From contig NZ_JBMOUD010000004.1 of assembly GCF_049319665.1 (NCBI RefSeq), forward strand, positions 310,001 to 374,000: a DNA stretch of 64,000 nt. Reading direction: 5' to 3'. A program made the translations under genes and the position numbers. This DNA comes from JBMOUD01 sp049319665 (GTDB taxonomy: Bacteria; Pseudomonadota; Gammaproteobacteria; Enterobacterales; Enterobacteriaceae). Positions 52,519 through 61,051 of this stretch are shown in pieces; the stretch's first letter is position 1; every line of letters begins with the position of its first letter. The notes under the pieces were generated by a model, which was not told the DNA's origin, ran no database searches, and worked only from the letters and a program-made list of their open reading frames with translations.

Positions 52519-53412
52519 ATGGACAAACTCGACAGCATGCGTTTATTTAGCAGAGTAGTAGAGCTGCGCAGTTTCACCAAAGCTGCGCAAGATTTAGGTC
52601 TCAAACGCTCGACTGTGACAGATGCCATTAAGCAGTTGGAAGAACGACTGAAAATAAGATTGCTGCAACGTACGACTCGTCATGTCAGCGCGACCTTAGA
52701 TGGCGAAGCCTATTATCAACGCTGCCTGCGTATTCTGGCCGATGTGGAAGAAGCTGAAATGGCCTTTGCCGGGGCAAAACCAAAGGGACTGTTGCGCATT
52801 GATGTTCACGGCACGCTGGCACGTCATTTTATCCTACCGGGTATGCCAGAGTTTCTGAGGCAATATCCTGATATCGAACTCTTTATGAGCGAGGGCGATC
52901 GCTTAGTTGATTTAGTCCGTGAAGGCATTGACTGTGTAGTCAGGGTGGGTGAACTCAAAGACAGCGATATGGTGGCACGACTGCTCGGCAGGCTCGAAGA
53001 AATAACCTGTGCCAGCCCGGAGTATCTGGCTCGCTACGGCGTACCAGCAACGCTTAACGACCTAGACGGGCATCGAATGGTTGGCTTCCGTTCGACCGCC
53101 ACCGGCAATGTGCTGCCGCTGGTGTTTAACATCGAGGGTAAGCCGCAGCAGCTCATGCTGCCGACCACCATTTCGGTCAGCGGGGCGGAGAGTATGAAAG
53201 AGGCGGCTCGACGAGGAATGGGCATCATTCAAGTACCGCGTTACGGCGTCGCGGACGATTTAGCACAAGGTCGTTTGCTCCCTGTACTCAGTCAATTCCC
53301 TCCCGGCTCAATGCCCGTTTCTCTACTTTATCCACGAAATCGCCAACTTTCGCCACGAGTTCGCGTATTTATCGATTGGCTAGTCGGGGAATTCGCGCAA
53401 AGGAACCAGTGA
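52519..53412 (+). CDS. LysR-family transcriptional regulator
   Basis: Regulator of 297 aa. The N-terminal helix-turn-helix reads MDKLDSMRLFSRVVELRSFT then AAQDLGLKRSTVTDAIKQLEERLKIRLLQRTTR, and the C-terminal effector domain spans about 90-290. This subfamily (LTTR beside SDR genes, as in DsdC/PtxR-like groups) often controls its divergent oxidoreductase. Here it would act on the two SDR genes through the palindromes in the shared gap. Confidence 0.87.
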   Translation: MDKLDSMRLFSRVVELRSFTKAAQDLGLKRSTVTDAIKQLEERLKIRLLQRTTRHVSATLDGEAYYQRCLRILADVEEAEMAFAGAKPKGLLRIDVHGTLARHFILPGMPEFLRQYPDIELFMSEGDRLVDLVREGIDCVVRVGELKDSDMVARLLGRLEEITCASPEYLARYGVPATLNDLDGHRMVGFRSTATGNVLPLVFNIEGKPQQLMLPTTISVSGAESMKEAARRGMGIIQVPRYGVADDLAQGRLLPVLSQFPPGSMPVSLLYPRNRQLSPRVRVFIDWLVGEFAQRNQ

Positions 53413-53432
53413 TGATCTGATAAGAACATTGC

Positions 53433-53481
53433 CCCTATAGCTTACTTGCTATACACTTCTCATAGTAATTACGCTATAGGG
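53433..53481 (+). promoter_or_regulatory. Probable autoregulatory operator of the HigBA-type module
   Basis: CCCTATAGC (53433-53441) and GCTATAGGG (53473-53481) form a perfect inverted repeat just before the toxin start, with a third GCTATA between them (53448-53453). Xre-type antitoxins usually repress their own promoter by binding such repeats. Confidence 0.55.
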
Positions 53482-53491
53482 AGTTAGCGCA

Positions 53492-53878
53492 ATGTGGGAC
53501 CTTATTACAACAGATACTTTTGACACTTGGTTAGATGCTCAGGATGAAAGTGTAAAAGAAGATATTATTGCCATGCTCGGTATTTTGAAAGAAATAGGCC
53601 CTAATCTTGGGCGGCCGTACGTTGATAATATACGAGCTTCAAACTACCCAAACATGAAAGAGCTACGCGTCCAGAGTAGTGGTTTACCATTCAGAGGTTT
53701 TTTCGCCTTCGACCCTTTAAGGCAAGGCATAATCTTATGTGCTGGCAATAAAAAGGGTCTGAATGAGGAACAGTTCTACACAGACATGATAGCTATCGCA
53801 GATGCAGAATACGCTAAACATTTAAAAAAGTTATCTCAGCCTGAGATAGTGAAAAAATCGACTAAGAAGGGGAAATAA
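53492..53878 (+). CDS. HigB/RelE-type toxin
   Basis: Toxin of the RelE superfamily (phage-derived Gp49/HigB-like), 128 aa. DTWLDAQDESVKEDIIAMLGILKEIGPNLGRPYVDNI and MKELRVQSSGLPFRGFFAFDPLRQGIILCAGNKKG carry the typical pattern, with the basic core residues expected to cut mRNA at the ribosome. It lies 1 bp before a helix-turn-helix antitoxin gene; toxin-first order is the hallmark of higBA. The gene reads intact. Confidence 0.85.
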   Translation: MWDLITTDTFDTWLDAQDESVKEDIIAMLGILKEIGPNLGRPYVDNIRASNYPNMKELRVQSSGLPFRGFFAFDPLRQGIILCAGNKKGLNEEQFYTDMIAIADAEYAKHLKKLSQPEIVKKSTKKGK

Positions 53879-53879
53879 C

Positions 53880-54179
53880 ATGTCTACTTTAGAAGAACTC
53901 TTAGCGAAACAATCACCTGAAAGTCAGAAGCGCATAGCTGAAAAAATGGATGTGTTACGCGTTGAGGTTGTTTTGAGCAAACTGCGCGAAGAATTTGAAA
54001 TGTCTCAGAACCAAATGGCAGCCGCTATGGGTATTTCACAACCTACTGTGGCGAAAATGGAAAAAGCAGACAACGATCCGCGCTTATCAACCCTAAAACG
54101 TTACGTAGCGGCAATGGGTGGAGAATTACGACTTGATGTAAAACTACCGGACGGTAAGCACGTCGCGTTTAACATCTGA
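53880..54179 (+). CDS. HigA-type Xre-family antitoxin
   Basis: Antitoxin and transcriptional repressor, 99 aa. An N-terminal helical part (about 1-35) is followed by a Cro/C1-type helix-turn-helix: FEMSQNQMAAAMGISQPTVAKMEKADNDPR (about 39-68), then a short C-terminal strand (GGELRLDVKLPDG). It would neutralise the preceding toxin and repress the operon. The stop is 14 bp from the convergent AraC gene. Confidence 0.87.
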   Translation: MSTLEELLAKQSPESQKRIAEKMDVLRVEVVLSKLREEFEMSQNQMAAAMGISQPTVAKMEKADNDPRLSTLKRYVAAMGGELRLDVKLPDGKHVAFNI

Positions 54180-54193
54180 TTTATTCGCTTTAT

Positions 54194-55129
54194 TTATAAC
54201 ACAATCCCCTGCTGTCTCAGCGCATCCATATCCTGTAATGGCGGCGCACCAAACGAGCGGCGGTACTCACGGTTAAACTGCGACGGACTTTCGTAACCGA
54301 CCCTGAACGCCGCCGTTGCGGCGTCAATTTTGCCGCTGAGCAACAGCCGTCGCGCTTCTAGCAGTCGGATCTGTTTTTGGTACTGTAACGGGCTCATCAC
54401 CGTCGTGGCTTTAAAGCGGTGATGCAGGCTAGAGACGCTCATACCAACATGTCGCGCCAACTCGTCCATCCGCAGTGGGTTGGCGAAGTTCTTGCGTATC
54501 CACACAATCGCCTCGTTAATGCCTTTGCCTTGATAATACGAGAGCAGTTGCTGATAAAACACGCCGCCTTCAGGCGCTGTGATAAGACGATAGCCAATCT
54601 CTTGCTTCACCAACGTAGCCAAGACCTGCAGCTCCTGCGGGTTATCGAGCATATTTACCAGCCGTAAGAACGCATCCAGCAACGCAGTATCAGAGACCGC
54701 CACGTAAGTTGCCGCGCCAGTTTTTGGTTTCTCTGACATCGGCATATTGAGCGTGAGGATAGTATCGGCCATCTCTTTCAAGTCGAGATCGATACGCACA
54801 CCAAGATAAGGTTGCGCCAATGATGCCTGAATAACCTGCCCGGCTATCGGCATATCAATCGCCGTCAGCAGGTAACTACCGACGCCGTATTCCGTGACGC
54901 CCTGGCCTATCAATACCTTTTTCTGCCCTTGTAAAATCAGGCACATTGACGGCTCCAACATGCCTTTACTGAGTTCAGTAGGCTCAGTAAAACGGATAAA
55001 AGACAGCCAAGGTAATGCCGTTTGCAGATGTTTTCCGTTGACGTTTTTGCAAGCAAGATGATCTAAAACCGCAGCCCGTAAAGTCAGCAGCTTCTGTTCA
55101 TATTCTGTGGCTTGTTGGGCTGGGTTCAT
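54194..55129 (-). CDS. AraC-family regulator with AraC_N domain
   Basis: Regulator of 311 aa. The N-terminal half (about 25-175) is the AraC_N type (EPSMCLILQGQKKVLIG and GVGSYLLTAIDMPIAGQV). The C-terminal double helix-turn-helix spans about 200-300 (LRMDELARHVGMSVSSLHHRFKATTVMSPLQYQKQ and FRVGYESPSQFNREYRRSFGAPP). It starts at ATG 55129, 7 bp after GGAG. It lies 21 bp downstream of an aldehyde dehydrogenase gene on the same strand, so it is probably in the same operon and controls it. Confidence 0.87.
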   Translation of the reverse strand: MNPAQQATEYEQKLLTLRAAVLDHLACKNVNGKHLQTALPWLSFIRFTEPTELSKGMLEPSMCLILQGQKKVLIGQGVTEYGVGSYLLTAIDMPIAGQVIQASLAQPYLGVRIDLDLKEMADTILTLNMPMSEKPKTGAATYVAVSDTALLDAFLRLVNMLDNPQELQVLATLVKQEIGYRLITAPEGGVFYQQLLSYYQGKGINEAIVWIRKNFANPLRMDELARHVGMSVSSLHHRFKATTVMSPLQYQKQIRLLEARRLLLSGKIDAATAAFRVGYESPSQFNREYRRSFGAPPLQDMDALRQQGIVL

Positions 55130-55150
55130 CACTTATCTCCGAAGATAGAG

Positions 55151-56575
55151 TTAATCGTTATCCGCTATTACCGCTTTTGGCTCAAGATACGCATCCAGCC
55201 CATAAGAGCCAAATTCTCGCCCTAATCCCGACTGTTTAAAGCCACCAAACGGTGCGGCAGGTTCATCGTAGATACCGTTAATAAATATGCGCCCGGCGAC
55301 AATTTGTGAAGCTACCGCGCGCGCTTTTTCGGTATCCGCAGAACTGACATAAGCGTGTAAGCCATAAACCGTATCATTGGCTATTTCAATGGCTTCCTCC
55401 ACACTCCGATAAGTCAGGATAGAAATTACCGGGCCAAAAATTTCTTCTTTGGCAATGGTCATCTGCGATGTCACACCGCTAAATACCGTCGGTTTAACAA
55501 AATAACCTTTATCTAAACCGGCAGGACGCCCTTCGCCACCGCAGACCAGTTCTGCACCTTCTGCAATCCCTAGACGAATATAGTCTTCCACTCGCTGATA
55601 CTGTTTAGCGGTCACCAAAGGTCCAATTTGCACCTTCGGATCGACAGGATCACCCACTACAACCTGCTCGGCAGCGCGTTTGATGATAGCCTTAACTTCA
55701 TCCAGGCGGCTTTCCGGCACAATCAATCGAGTTCCAGCCAGGCAGGCTTGTCCATTGTTAAAAGTGCCGACGATCAACGCCAATGGAATAGCTTTTTCTA
55801 AATCCGCATCTTCCAGGATCACATTAGGCGATTTACCACCGAGCTCCAGCGTCACGCGCTTCATGGTATCGACTGCACCACGGGCGATGGTTTTGCCGAC
55901 CAACGTCGAACCGGTAAAGGAGATTTTAGCAATATCCGGGTGGCGAGTGATCTCTGCGCCTACGACATCACCACGGCCGGTGACAATATTAAAGATCCCA
56001 GGAGGCAAGCCAGCATCGTGCAAACACTCGGTCAATAGCTGTGTTTGCGCGGCGCTTAACTCACTGGGTTTAATCACTACGGTGCTTCCCGCCGCCATCG
56101 CCGTCGCCATTTTATTGCAGATAAAGCCATAACTTGCATTCCATGGCGTAATAAGACCAACGACACCCAGTGGTTCCATCACTACCGTCGCACGGCCTTC
56201 TTTACGGACAAACGGGTAGGTGCGCAACAACTCTTGAGCTTGCAAAAATGACTGAGCTGAGCGATTTACGGTACCACTTGCCATCGCATAGGTACCGCCA
56301 TATTCCTCAATCATCACGGCAATCAGTTGCTCAGAGCGAGCTTTAACCGCATCGTGCAGTTGCTGCAAATATTGTATACGCTGTGCTTTACTGGTTTTGG
56401 AGAAGGTAACATAGGCGGCCTTTGCAGCAGCAATCGCACGCTGAGTATCAATTTCATCGGCCAGTCTTACCTCGGTGGCAGGCTGTTCAGTAACAGGGTT
56501 AACCAAGGTCATTACTTCTGTGCCGTGAGGCTCGACAAACTCGCCGTTGATATAAATCTGAGAGACTTGTTTCAT
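55151..56575 (-). CDS. NAD(P)-dependent aldehyde dehydrogenase
   Basis: Cytoplasmic enzyme that oxidises an aldehyde to its acid, 474 aa. VTLELGGKSPNVIL holds the general-base glutamate, FNNGQACLAGTRLIVP the catalytic cysteine, and KEEIFGPVISILTY and PAAPFGGFKQSGLGREFG the C-terminal signatures. It is a general ALDH-family member close to betaine or aromatic aldehyde dehydrogenases; the substrate is unknown. It is cotranscribed with the AraC gene behind it and divergent from the 158-aa gene of the oxidation island. Confidence 0.9.
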   Translation of the reverse strand: MKQVSQIYINGEFVEPHGTEVMTLVNPVTEQPATEVRLADEIDTQRAIAAAKAAYVTFSKTSKAQRIQYLQQLHDAVKARSEQLIAVMIEEYGGTYAMASGTVNRSAQSFLQAQELLRTYPFVRKEGRATVVMEPLGVVGLITPWNASYGFICNKMATAMAAGSTVVIKPSELSAAQTQLLTECLHDAGLPPGIFNIVTGRGDVVGAEITRHPDIAKISFTGSTLVGKTIARGAVDTMKRVTLELGGKSPNVILEDADLEKAIPLALIVGTFNNGQACLAGTRLIVPESRLDEVKAIIKRAAEQVVVGDPVDPKVQIGPLVTAKQYQRVEDYIRLGIAEGAELVCGGEGRPAGLDKGYFVKPTVFSGVTSQMTIAKEEIFGPVISILTYRSVEEAIEIANDTVYGLHAYVSSADTEKARAVASQIVAGRIFINGIYDEPAAPFGGFKQSGLGREFGSYGLDAYLEPKAVIADND

Positions 56576-56725
56576 ACGTTGCTCCGTTATGGCTGATGAG
56601 TACAGAATTTAGTCTATGTTTCTCCTCGTCGAAGGGGATAGACGGATCCTGTAGCAGCATTGCCTAATCCTGCAAAACAGGCGTAACGTATCTTCACCTC
56701 TCCTCTCACCTATAAGGGACAACAT

Positions 56726-57202
56726 ATGCCAGCCAAACCAATCGTTATTACCTTACATATTGGCAGTGAAGAAACGCAGGTAGATGTGGGTCAGTCGGTG
56801 CTGAGTATGACGCTAGGCACAGAAATTACCGCACTAGGCTATTTCCGCCACCAGCCACCAACGCCCGCCGAAATGGAAACGGCGATCATGGTGGTAGAAG
56901 ATGAGATTATGCGTATTCGCTATGATATCCCAGCCGATGCGCGACTTATCAGCCAGGATCAAGACATTCGAACTATCGCGCATCTGGCGGGAGTAGCAGA
57001 AGATGAAAATATGCTGCTCTCAATCGACGCCGTCGAGCGTACCTTTGATAGATTATCTCTGGTGATTAATGGCCGTTCAGCCCACGTTGAGGGCATTCCT
57101 GCCAGTAACGAATTTGCTGCCACCTTGCTGATTTTACGTGAATTTATGCACCATTTAGGGTTTAAACAGATCGAACTAAAAGGCGCGAAAGTTACCCTAT
57201 AA
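56726..57202 (+). CDS. Uncharacterised protein (158 aa)
   Basis: I do not recognise the family. The protein is acidic and soluble, with no signal peptide or membrane segment. MPAKPIVITLHIGSEETQVDV reads like an N-terminal beta-hairpin, EMETAIMVVEDEIMRIRYDI and EFAATLLILREFMHHLGF as helices, and the C-terminus (KQIELKGAKVTL) as a strand. An AAGGGACA ribosome site lies 7 bp before the ATG. It sits between the divergent aldehyde dehydrogenase gene and a TetR gene 60 bp downstream. Context suggests a role with the aldehyde or molybdenum oxidation system, but nothing in the sequence proves it. Confidence 0.8.
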   Translation: MPAKPIVITLHIGSEETQVDVGQSVLSMTLGTEITALGYFRHQPPTPAEMETAIMVVEDEIMRIRYDIPADARLISQDQDIRTIAHLAGVAEDENMLLSIDAVERTFDRLSLVINGRSAHVEGIPASNEFAATLLILREFMHHLGFKQIELKGAKVTL

Positions 57203-57220
57203 GCCAGCCCAAGGCCAAGA

Positions 57221-57249
57221 TATACTTATAGGTACTATCTTTATGTACC
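57221..57249 (+). promoter_or_regulatory. tetR-type promoter and operator
   Basis: A -10-like TATACT at 57221-57226 is followed by an inverted repeat GGTAC (57231-57235) and GTACC (57245-57249), extended by ACTT and AAGT on the outside. Its position at the expected transcription start, 14 bp before the TetR start codon, fits autorepression. Confidence 0.55.
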
Positions 57250-57262
57250 AAGTTGAGAACTC

Positions 57263-57895
57263 ATGAGCACACAACCAAAGCGTGGCCGCCCTCCCGTTCT
57301 TTCGTCAGCAGAACGGATGCAAGTAATTTTGGAAACCACCCAGCAATTACTTGAGCAAAAAGAGATGGATGCTCACAGTATGGCTGAAGTTGCCAAACTG
57401 GCGGGGATGTCCAAAAGGACGTTATACGACTTGGTCCCTAGTAAAGAAACGCTGATCTCTTTGGTCATTGAGCGCTCACGCAGTCGTATCGCCGATCTCT
57501 TGGACAAGCAGATAAATACCAGCGCCGAAGCGATAGAACTGCTGGAGTATTTCTGTATCCGCTGGGCTGACAATGCGCTGTCTGTGGCGGTGACCAACAC
57601 TGTTCGCTTGGCCATGGATGAGCGCAGAACATTTCCCGGTATCGCCGCCGCCCACTTTGAAAAAGGCGGGGAATATCTGGCTGCAAAACTGGCGGTGTGG
57701 CTCCAACAGATGAGCGATAAAGGGCTGCTGGTGGTTGAAGACCCGATTGTGATTTCAGAAATGCTGCTGGCCTATCTTATTTCTCACCCTCTTTTTTCAC
57801 AGGCACTCGATCATCGAGCTGCGCTTTCAAAGTCCGAAACCGTCGAACGGGTAAGACAAATACTGAAAATATGTCGCGTAGGGATTGCGAGCTAA
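57263..57895 (+). CDS. TetR-family transcriptional regulator
   Basis: Repressor of 210 aa. The N-terminal helix-turn-helix reads MAEVAKLAGMSKRTLYDLVPSKETLISLVI (about 40-69), followed by an all-helical ligand-binding domain (about 80-205). It opens with a basic GRPPVLSSAERMQ stretch, usual in this family. It precedes the molybdenum-hydroxylase genes by 491 bp on the same strand and probably controls them, itself, or both. Confidence 0.86.
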   Translation: MSTQPKRGRPPVLSSAERMQVILETTQQLLEQKEMDAHSMAEVAKLAGMSKRTLYDLVPSKETLISLVIERSRSRIADLLDKQINTSAEAIELLEYFCIRWADNALSVAVTNTVRLAMDERRTFPGIAAAHFEKGGEYLAAKLAVWLQQMSDKGLLVVEDPIVISEMLLAYLISHPLFSQALDHRAALSKSETVERVRQILKICRVGIAS

Positions 57896-58386
57896 CCTCT
57901 TAAATATACAAAATTTGTACTGACCTCCCTCGCTGTTGCGCCCAATATTTGGGCCTAACAGCCTATGTCGCAGCTCCTCGAGCGACTCTCAAACTTATCC
58001 GTTAATCCCTCATTCTTGCTCGTATATCAGGCGTAAGAGGATCTTGACTATTACAATACCCACCAGTACCCTAATAATTAAGGTACCGATGAGTTTCCTT
58101 TATAAGGGTTGGATAAAGCTTGGTGGGAGTAGCGGCATCTGGTGGCTGAAGATTTTTCACCACGCTCTACTACACTAATAAACAGAGTTAAAAACATTGC
58201 CGATACTGTGGCTATTCTCTTGTGCTCGCCACCCTATGACACAAGGATTTTTTAACCGCAGAAAACATCCATCGGCACCTCTAATTAAGGCAATGACCGC
58301 TAAAGAAAAAACAGACGACGCATGCTTATGCACTGAACTCTGCGAGTTTCAACGGTTGCCATGAACAAAATATGCAAGAGGTCACC
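57896..58386. other. Long gap upstream of the molybdenum-hydroxylase operon
   Basis: A stretch of 491 bp without a supported gene. A frame at 58089-58178 (29 codons) is open but has no clear relatives. TAATTAAGG occurs twice (58075-58083 and 58282-58290) and may mark a regulatory repeat. The promoter of the oxidoreductase operon should lie here; I cannot place it. Confidence 0.45.
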
Positions 58387-58839
58387 ATGCCTACATTACT
58401 GATCAATGGGCAGCGTCGAGATGTCGATGTTCCTGCTGATATGCCCCTGCTGTGGGTGCTACGCGACGTGCTCGGGATGACCGGCACCAAATACGGCTGT
58501 GGCATTGCCCAGTGCGGCGTTTGTACCGTTCACCTCGATGGCAAAGCCGTGCGCTCCTGTGTGCTGCCGGTAAGCCAAGCCGAAGGCCATGCTATCACCA
58601 CTATTGAAGCCGTGGGGGAAACCGAAATGGGCGCCCAGCTTCAAAAGGCTTGGTTAGCACATGAAGTGGTGCAGTGCGGCTACTGCCAATCAGGGCAGAT
58701 TATGGCAGCGGTAGCCTTATTAGAAAGCAACCCGAAAGCCAATGATGAAGAGATCGTCACCGCAATGACCGGCAATCTTTGCCGCTGCGCGACGTACACG
58801 CGGATCAGGGCGGCAATTAAAAGCGTCAGCCAGGCTTAA
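58387..58839 (+). CDS. 2Fe-2S subunit of a molybdenum hydroxylase (IorA-like)
   Basis: Iron-sulfur electron-transfer subunit of the xanthine-oxidase family, 150 aa. A plant-type 2Fe-2S domain has C38, C43, C46 and C58 (CGIAQCGVC), and a second helical 2Fe-2S domain has C97, C100, C132 and C134 (CGYCQSGQ, CRC). It passes electrons from the molybdenum centre to the cytochrome subunit. No flavin subunit gene is present, as in isoquinoline and aldehyde dehydrogenases of this type. Start ATG 58387 follows AGAGG at 5 bp; ATG 58372 is the alternative. No export signal is seen, so it would be co-exported with the Tat-tagged large subunit. Confidence 0.93.
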   Translation: MPTLLINGQRRDVDVPADMPLLWVLRDVLGMTGTKYGCGIAQCGVCTVHLDGKAVRSCVLPVSQAEGHAITTIEAVGETEMGAQLQKAWLAHEVVQCGYCQSGQIMAAVALLESNPKANDEEIVTAMTGNLCRCATYTRIRAAIKSVSQA

Positions 58840-58850
58840 GGGTACATTCT

Positions 58851-61040
58851 ATGTCCAATGAAAAACTCTCCTCCCCACAGCTATCGCGCCGCAGACTGCT
58901 TCAAGTCGGCGCGATATCAATGGGCGGGTTAATCCTCAGTACCTGGATCCCCAGTGCTGCGGCTCGTTCCAAGGCTGGCGACGCGCTGGCTCAGGTTCGT
59001 AATCCGGGTCAAAATTTTGAAGGTTTTGGCGCGTTTGTGCAGATTGCCACCGATGGCCGCGTGCGCGTCGTGTCCTCGAAGATTGAAATGGGCCAAGGGA
59101 TACAAACCGGTATCGCGATGATGGTCGCCGAGGAGCTAGAAATCGGCATGGATCAGGTCGAGATTCAGGAAGCGCCACCGGATAATCAGCGTTATATTGA
59201 CCCCTTACTGCATATGCAAGGTACCGGCGGTTCTTTCTCGACCCGTTCCACCTGGGAACCATTACGTCGTGCAGGGGCTACCGCCCGTATGATGTTGATT
59301 CAGGCCGCGGCCTTAAAATGGCAGATTGCTCCCGCGCAATGCCATGCCAAAAACGGGCAAGTATTCGGCCCGCAAGGGCAAGTCGCTGGCTATGGCGAGC
59401 TGGCAGAAGCCGCGGCACAGCTGCCGATTCCAACCGATGTACCGCTGAAAAATATCGCCGATTTTACGCTGCTGGGTAAACCCGTTCAGCGCTTAGATAC
59501 GCCGCATAAAGTCAACGGCCAAGCCAAGTTTACTATCGACTTACAAGTGCCCGACATGCTGATTGCTTCAACCCTCACCTGCCCGGTACTCAGCGGAAAA
59601 CTACGCGCAGTGGATGAAGGTCAGGCCCGCCAGATCCCCGGCGTGCGCGATATTATCAAACTCGATAACGCCGTTGCCGTCACCGCAACCAACTTCTGGG
59701 CCTGTCAGCAGGCACTGAAAGCGCTGCGCATTGAATGGGATTATGGCGAATATGCGGATGCAGACTCCAGCGAGCTGAATAAAAGGTTACAGGATGCCAC
59801 GCGCCGTGACGGCGTTATTGCCAAAAACCGTGGCGATATTAAGGCCGCGCTGAAATCGGCAAATCAGTCTTTCGAAGCCGCTTACGAGCAACCTTTACTG
59901 TCGCACTCTCCGCTTGAGCCAATGGGATGCGTTGCCCATGTGACAGCGGATGGCTGTGAACTGTGGGTCGGATCGCAAGCGCCGGTATTTGCACAGGCTG
60001 GCGTCAGCAAGATAACCGGTCTGCCGGTTGAAAAAATCACCTTGCATAACCAGCTGATTGGCGGTGCTTTCGGCCGCAGGCTGGAATCTGACTTTATCTT
60101 CCAGGCGGCCGACATCGCCCGTCACGTCAGCTACCCGATCAAATTGATCTGGAGTCGTGAAGAGGATATGACCCACGACTATTACCGCCCGCATTACATC
60201 GACAAGATTCAGGTAGCCCTAGACGAAAAAGGTCTGCCACAAGGCTGGGAACATAGCATTACCGGCGGTTCAGTATTTGCTAACTTCTTTGGCCAATTGC
60301 CGCCAGATAATGTCGACCCTGATGCGGTAGAAATTGCCGTCACTCCTATTTATAAATTGCCAAGCCTGCTGGTGCGCTTTATTCGCGAAGATCCGAAAAT
60401 CGTTCAAATATCCTGGCTACGCGGCGTTGGCCCGCTGCGTAGTACCTTTGCGCTGGAATCCTTTATTGATGAGCTGGCACATAACGCCCAAATAGACCCG
60501 GTAGAATATCGCGCCAATTTAATCGAAGAACCTCGCACCTTAGCCGTATTGCGTAAAGCGGCTGAATTGGTTGATTGGCATAAACCCTTACCTTTAGGTC
60601 GCGGCCGTGGGATTGCCGTCTCGTCGGTATTTGGCAGCCATATTGCCACTGTCGTCGAGTTGCAAATGGAAGATAAACATTGCATCCGCATTACTCGCTT
60701 GCTGTCAGTTATCGACTGCGGCTTCGTCAACAACCCAACTTCGGTGCAATCACAAATTGAAGGCGGCACCTTGTTTGGCCTGTCATCCACACTGTTTAAC
60801 GAAATCTCGCTCAAAGACGGCCAGGTGGAGCAGAAAAATTTCAACAATTACCGGGTGGTACGCATGAGCGATGTTCCTTCGGTTGAAGTCCATCTGATGC
60901 CGAGTCTGGAAACGCCCGGCGGCGTCGGTGAAGCGGGTGCCGTCCCGGCAGCGGCGGCGTTATGCAACGCGCTCTATGCGGCAACCAATGTGCGTATCCG
61001 CCGTTTACCACTGAGCCGTTTTGGCTACTACACAATTTAG
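58851..61040 (+). CDS. Molybdenum-binding large subunit (IorB/aldehyde dehydrogenase-like)
   Basis: Catalytic subunit of a xanthine-oxidase-family hydroxylase, 729 aa, using molybdopterin cytosine dinucleotide. A Tat signal with SRRRLLQ at residues 12-18 and a hydrophobic stretch ending at SAAA near 38 shows periplasmic location. GQGIQTGIAMMVAEELEI and LLHMQGTGGSFSTRS occur in the N-terminal cofactor region, and the C-terminal GGVGEAGAVPAAAALCNAL carries the active-site glutamate that activates the substrate. It should hydroxylate an aldehyde or N-heterocycle with water. It lies 11 bp after the 2Fe-2S gene. Confidence 0.92.
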   Translation: MSNEKLSSPQLSRRRLLQVGAISMGGLILSTWIPSAAARSKAGDALAQVRNPGQNFEGFGAFVQIATDGRVRVVSSKIEMGQGIQTGIAMMVAEELEIGMDQVEIQEAPPDNQRYIDPLLHMQGTGGSFSTRSTWEPLRRAGATARMMLIQAAALKWQIAPAQCHAKNGQVFGPQGQVAGYGELAEAAAQLPIPTDVPLKNIADFTLLGKPVQRLDTPHKVNGQAKFTIDLQVPDMLIASTLTCPVLSGKLRAVDEGQARQIPGVRDIIKLDNAVAVTATNFWACQQALKALRIEWDYGEYADADSSELNKRLQDATRRDGVIAKNRGDIKAALKSANQSFEAAYEQPLLSHSPLEPMGCVAHVTADGCELWVGSQAPVFAQAGVSKITGLPVEKITLHNQLIGGAFGRRLESDFIFQAADIARHVSYPIKLIWSREEDMTHDYYRPHYIDKIQVALDEKGLPQGWEHSITGGSVFANFFGQLPPDNVDPDAVEIAVTPIYKLPSLLVRFIREDPKIVQISWLRGVGPLRSTFALESFIDELAHNAQIDPVEYRANLIEEPRTLAVLRKAAELVDWHKPLPLGRGRGIAVSSVFGSHIATVVELQMEDKHCIRITRLLSVIDCGFVNNPTSVQSQIEGGTLFGLSSTLFNEISLKDGQVEQKNFNNYRVVRMSDVPSVEVHLMPSLETPGGVGEAGAVPAAAALCNALYAATNVRIRRLPLSRFGYYTI

Positions 61041-61051
61041 AGGTTCCAGGA

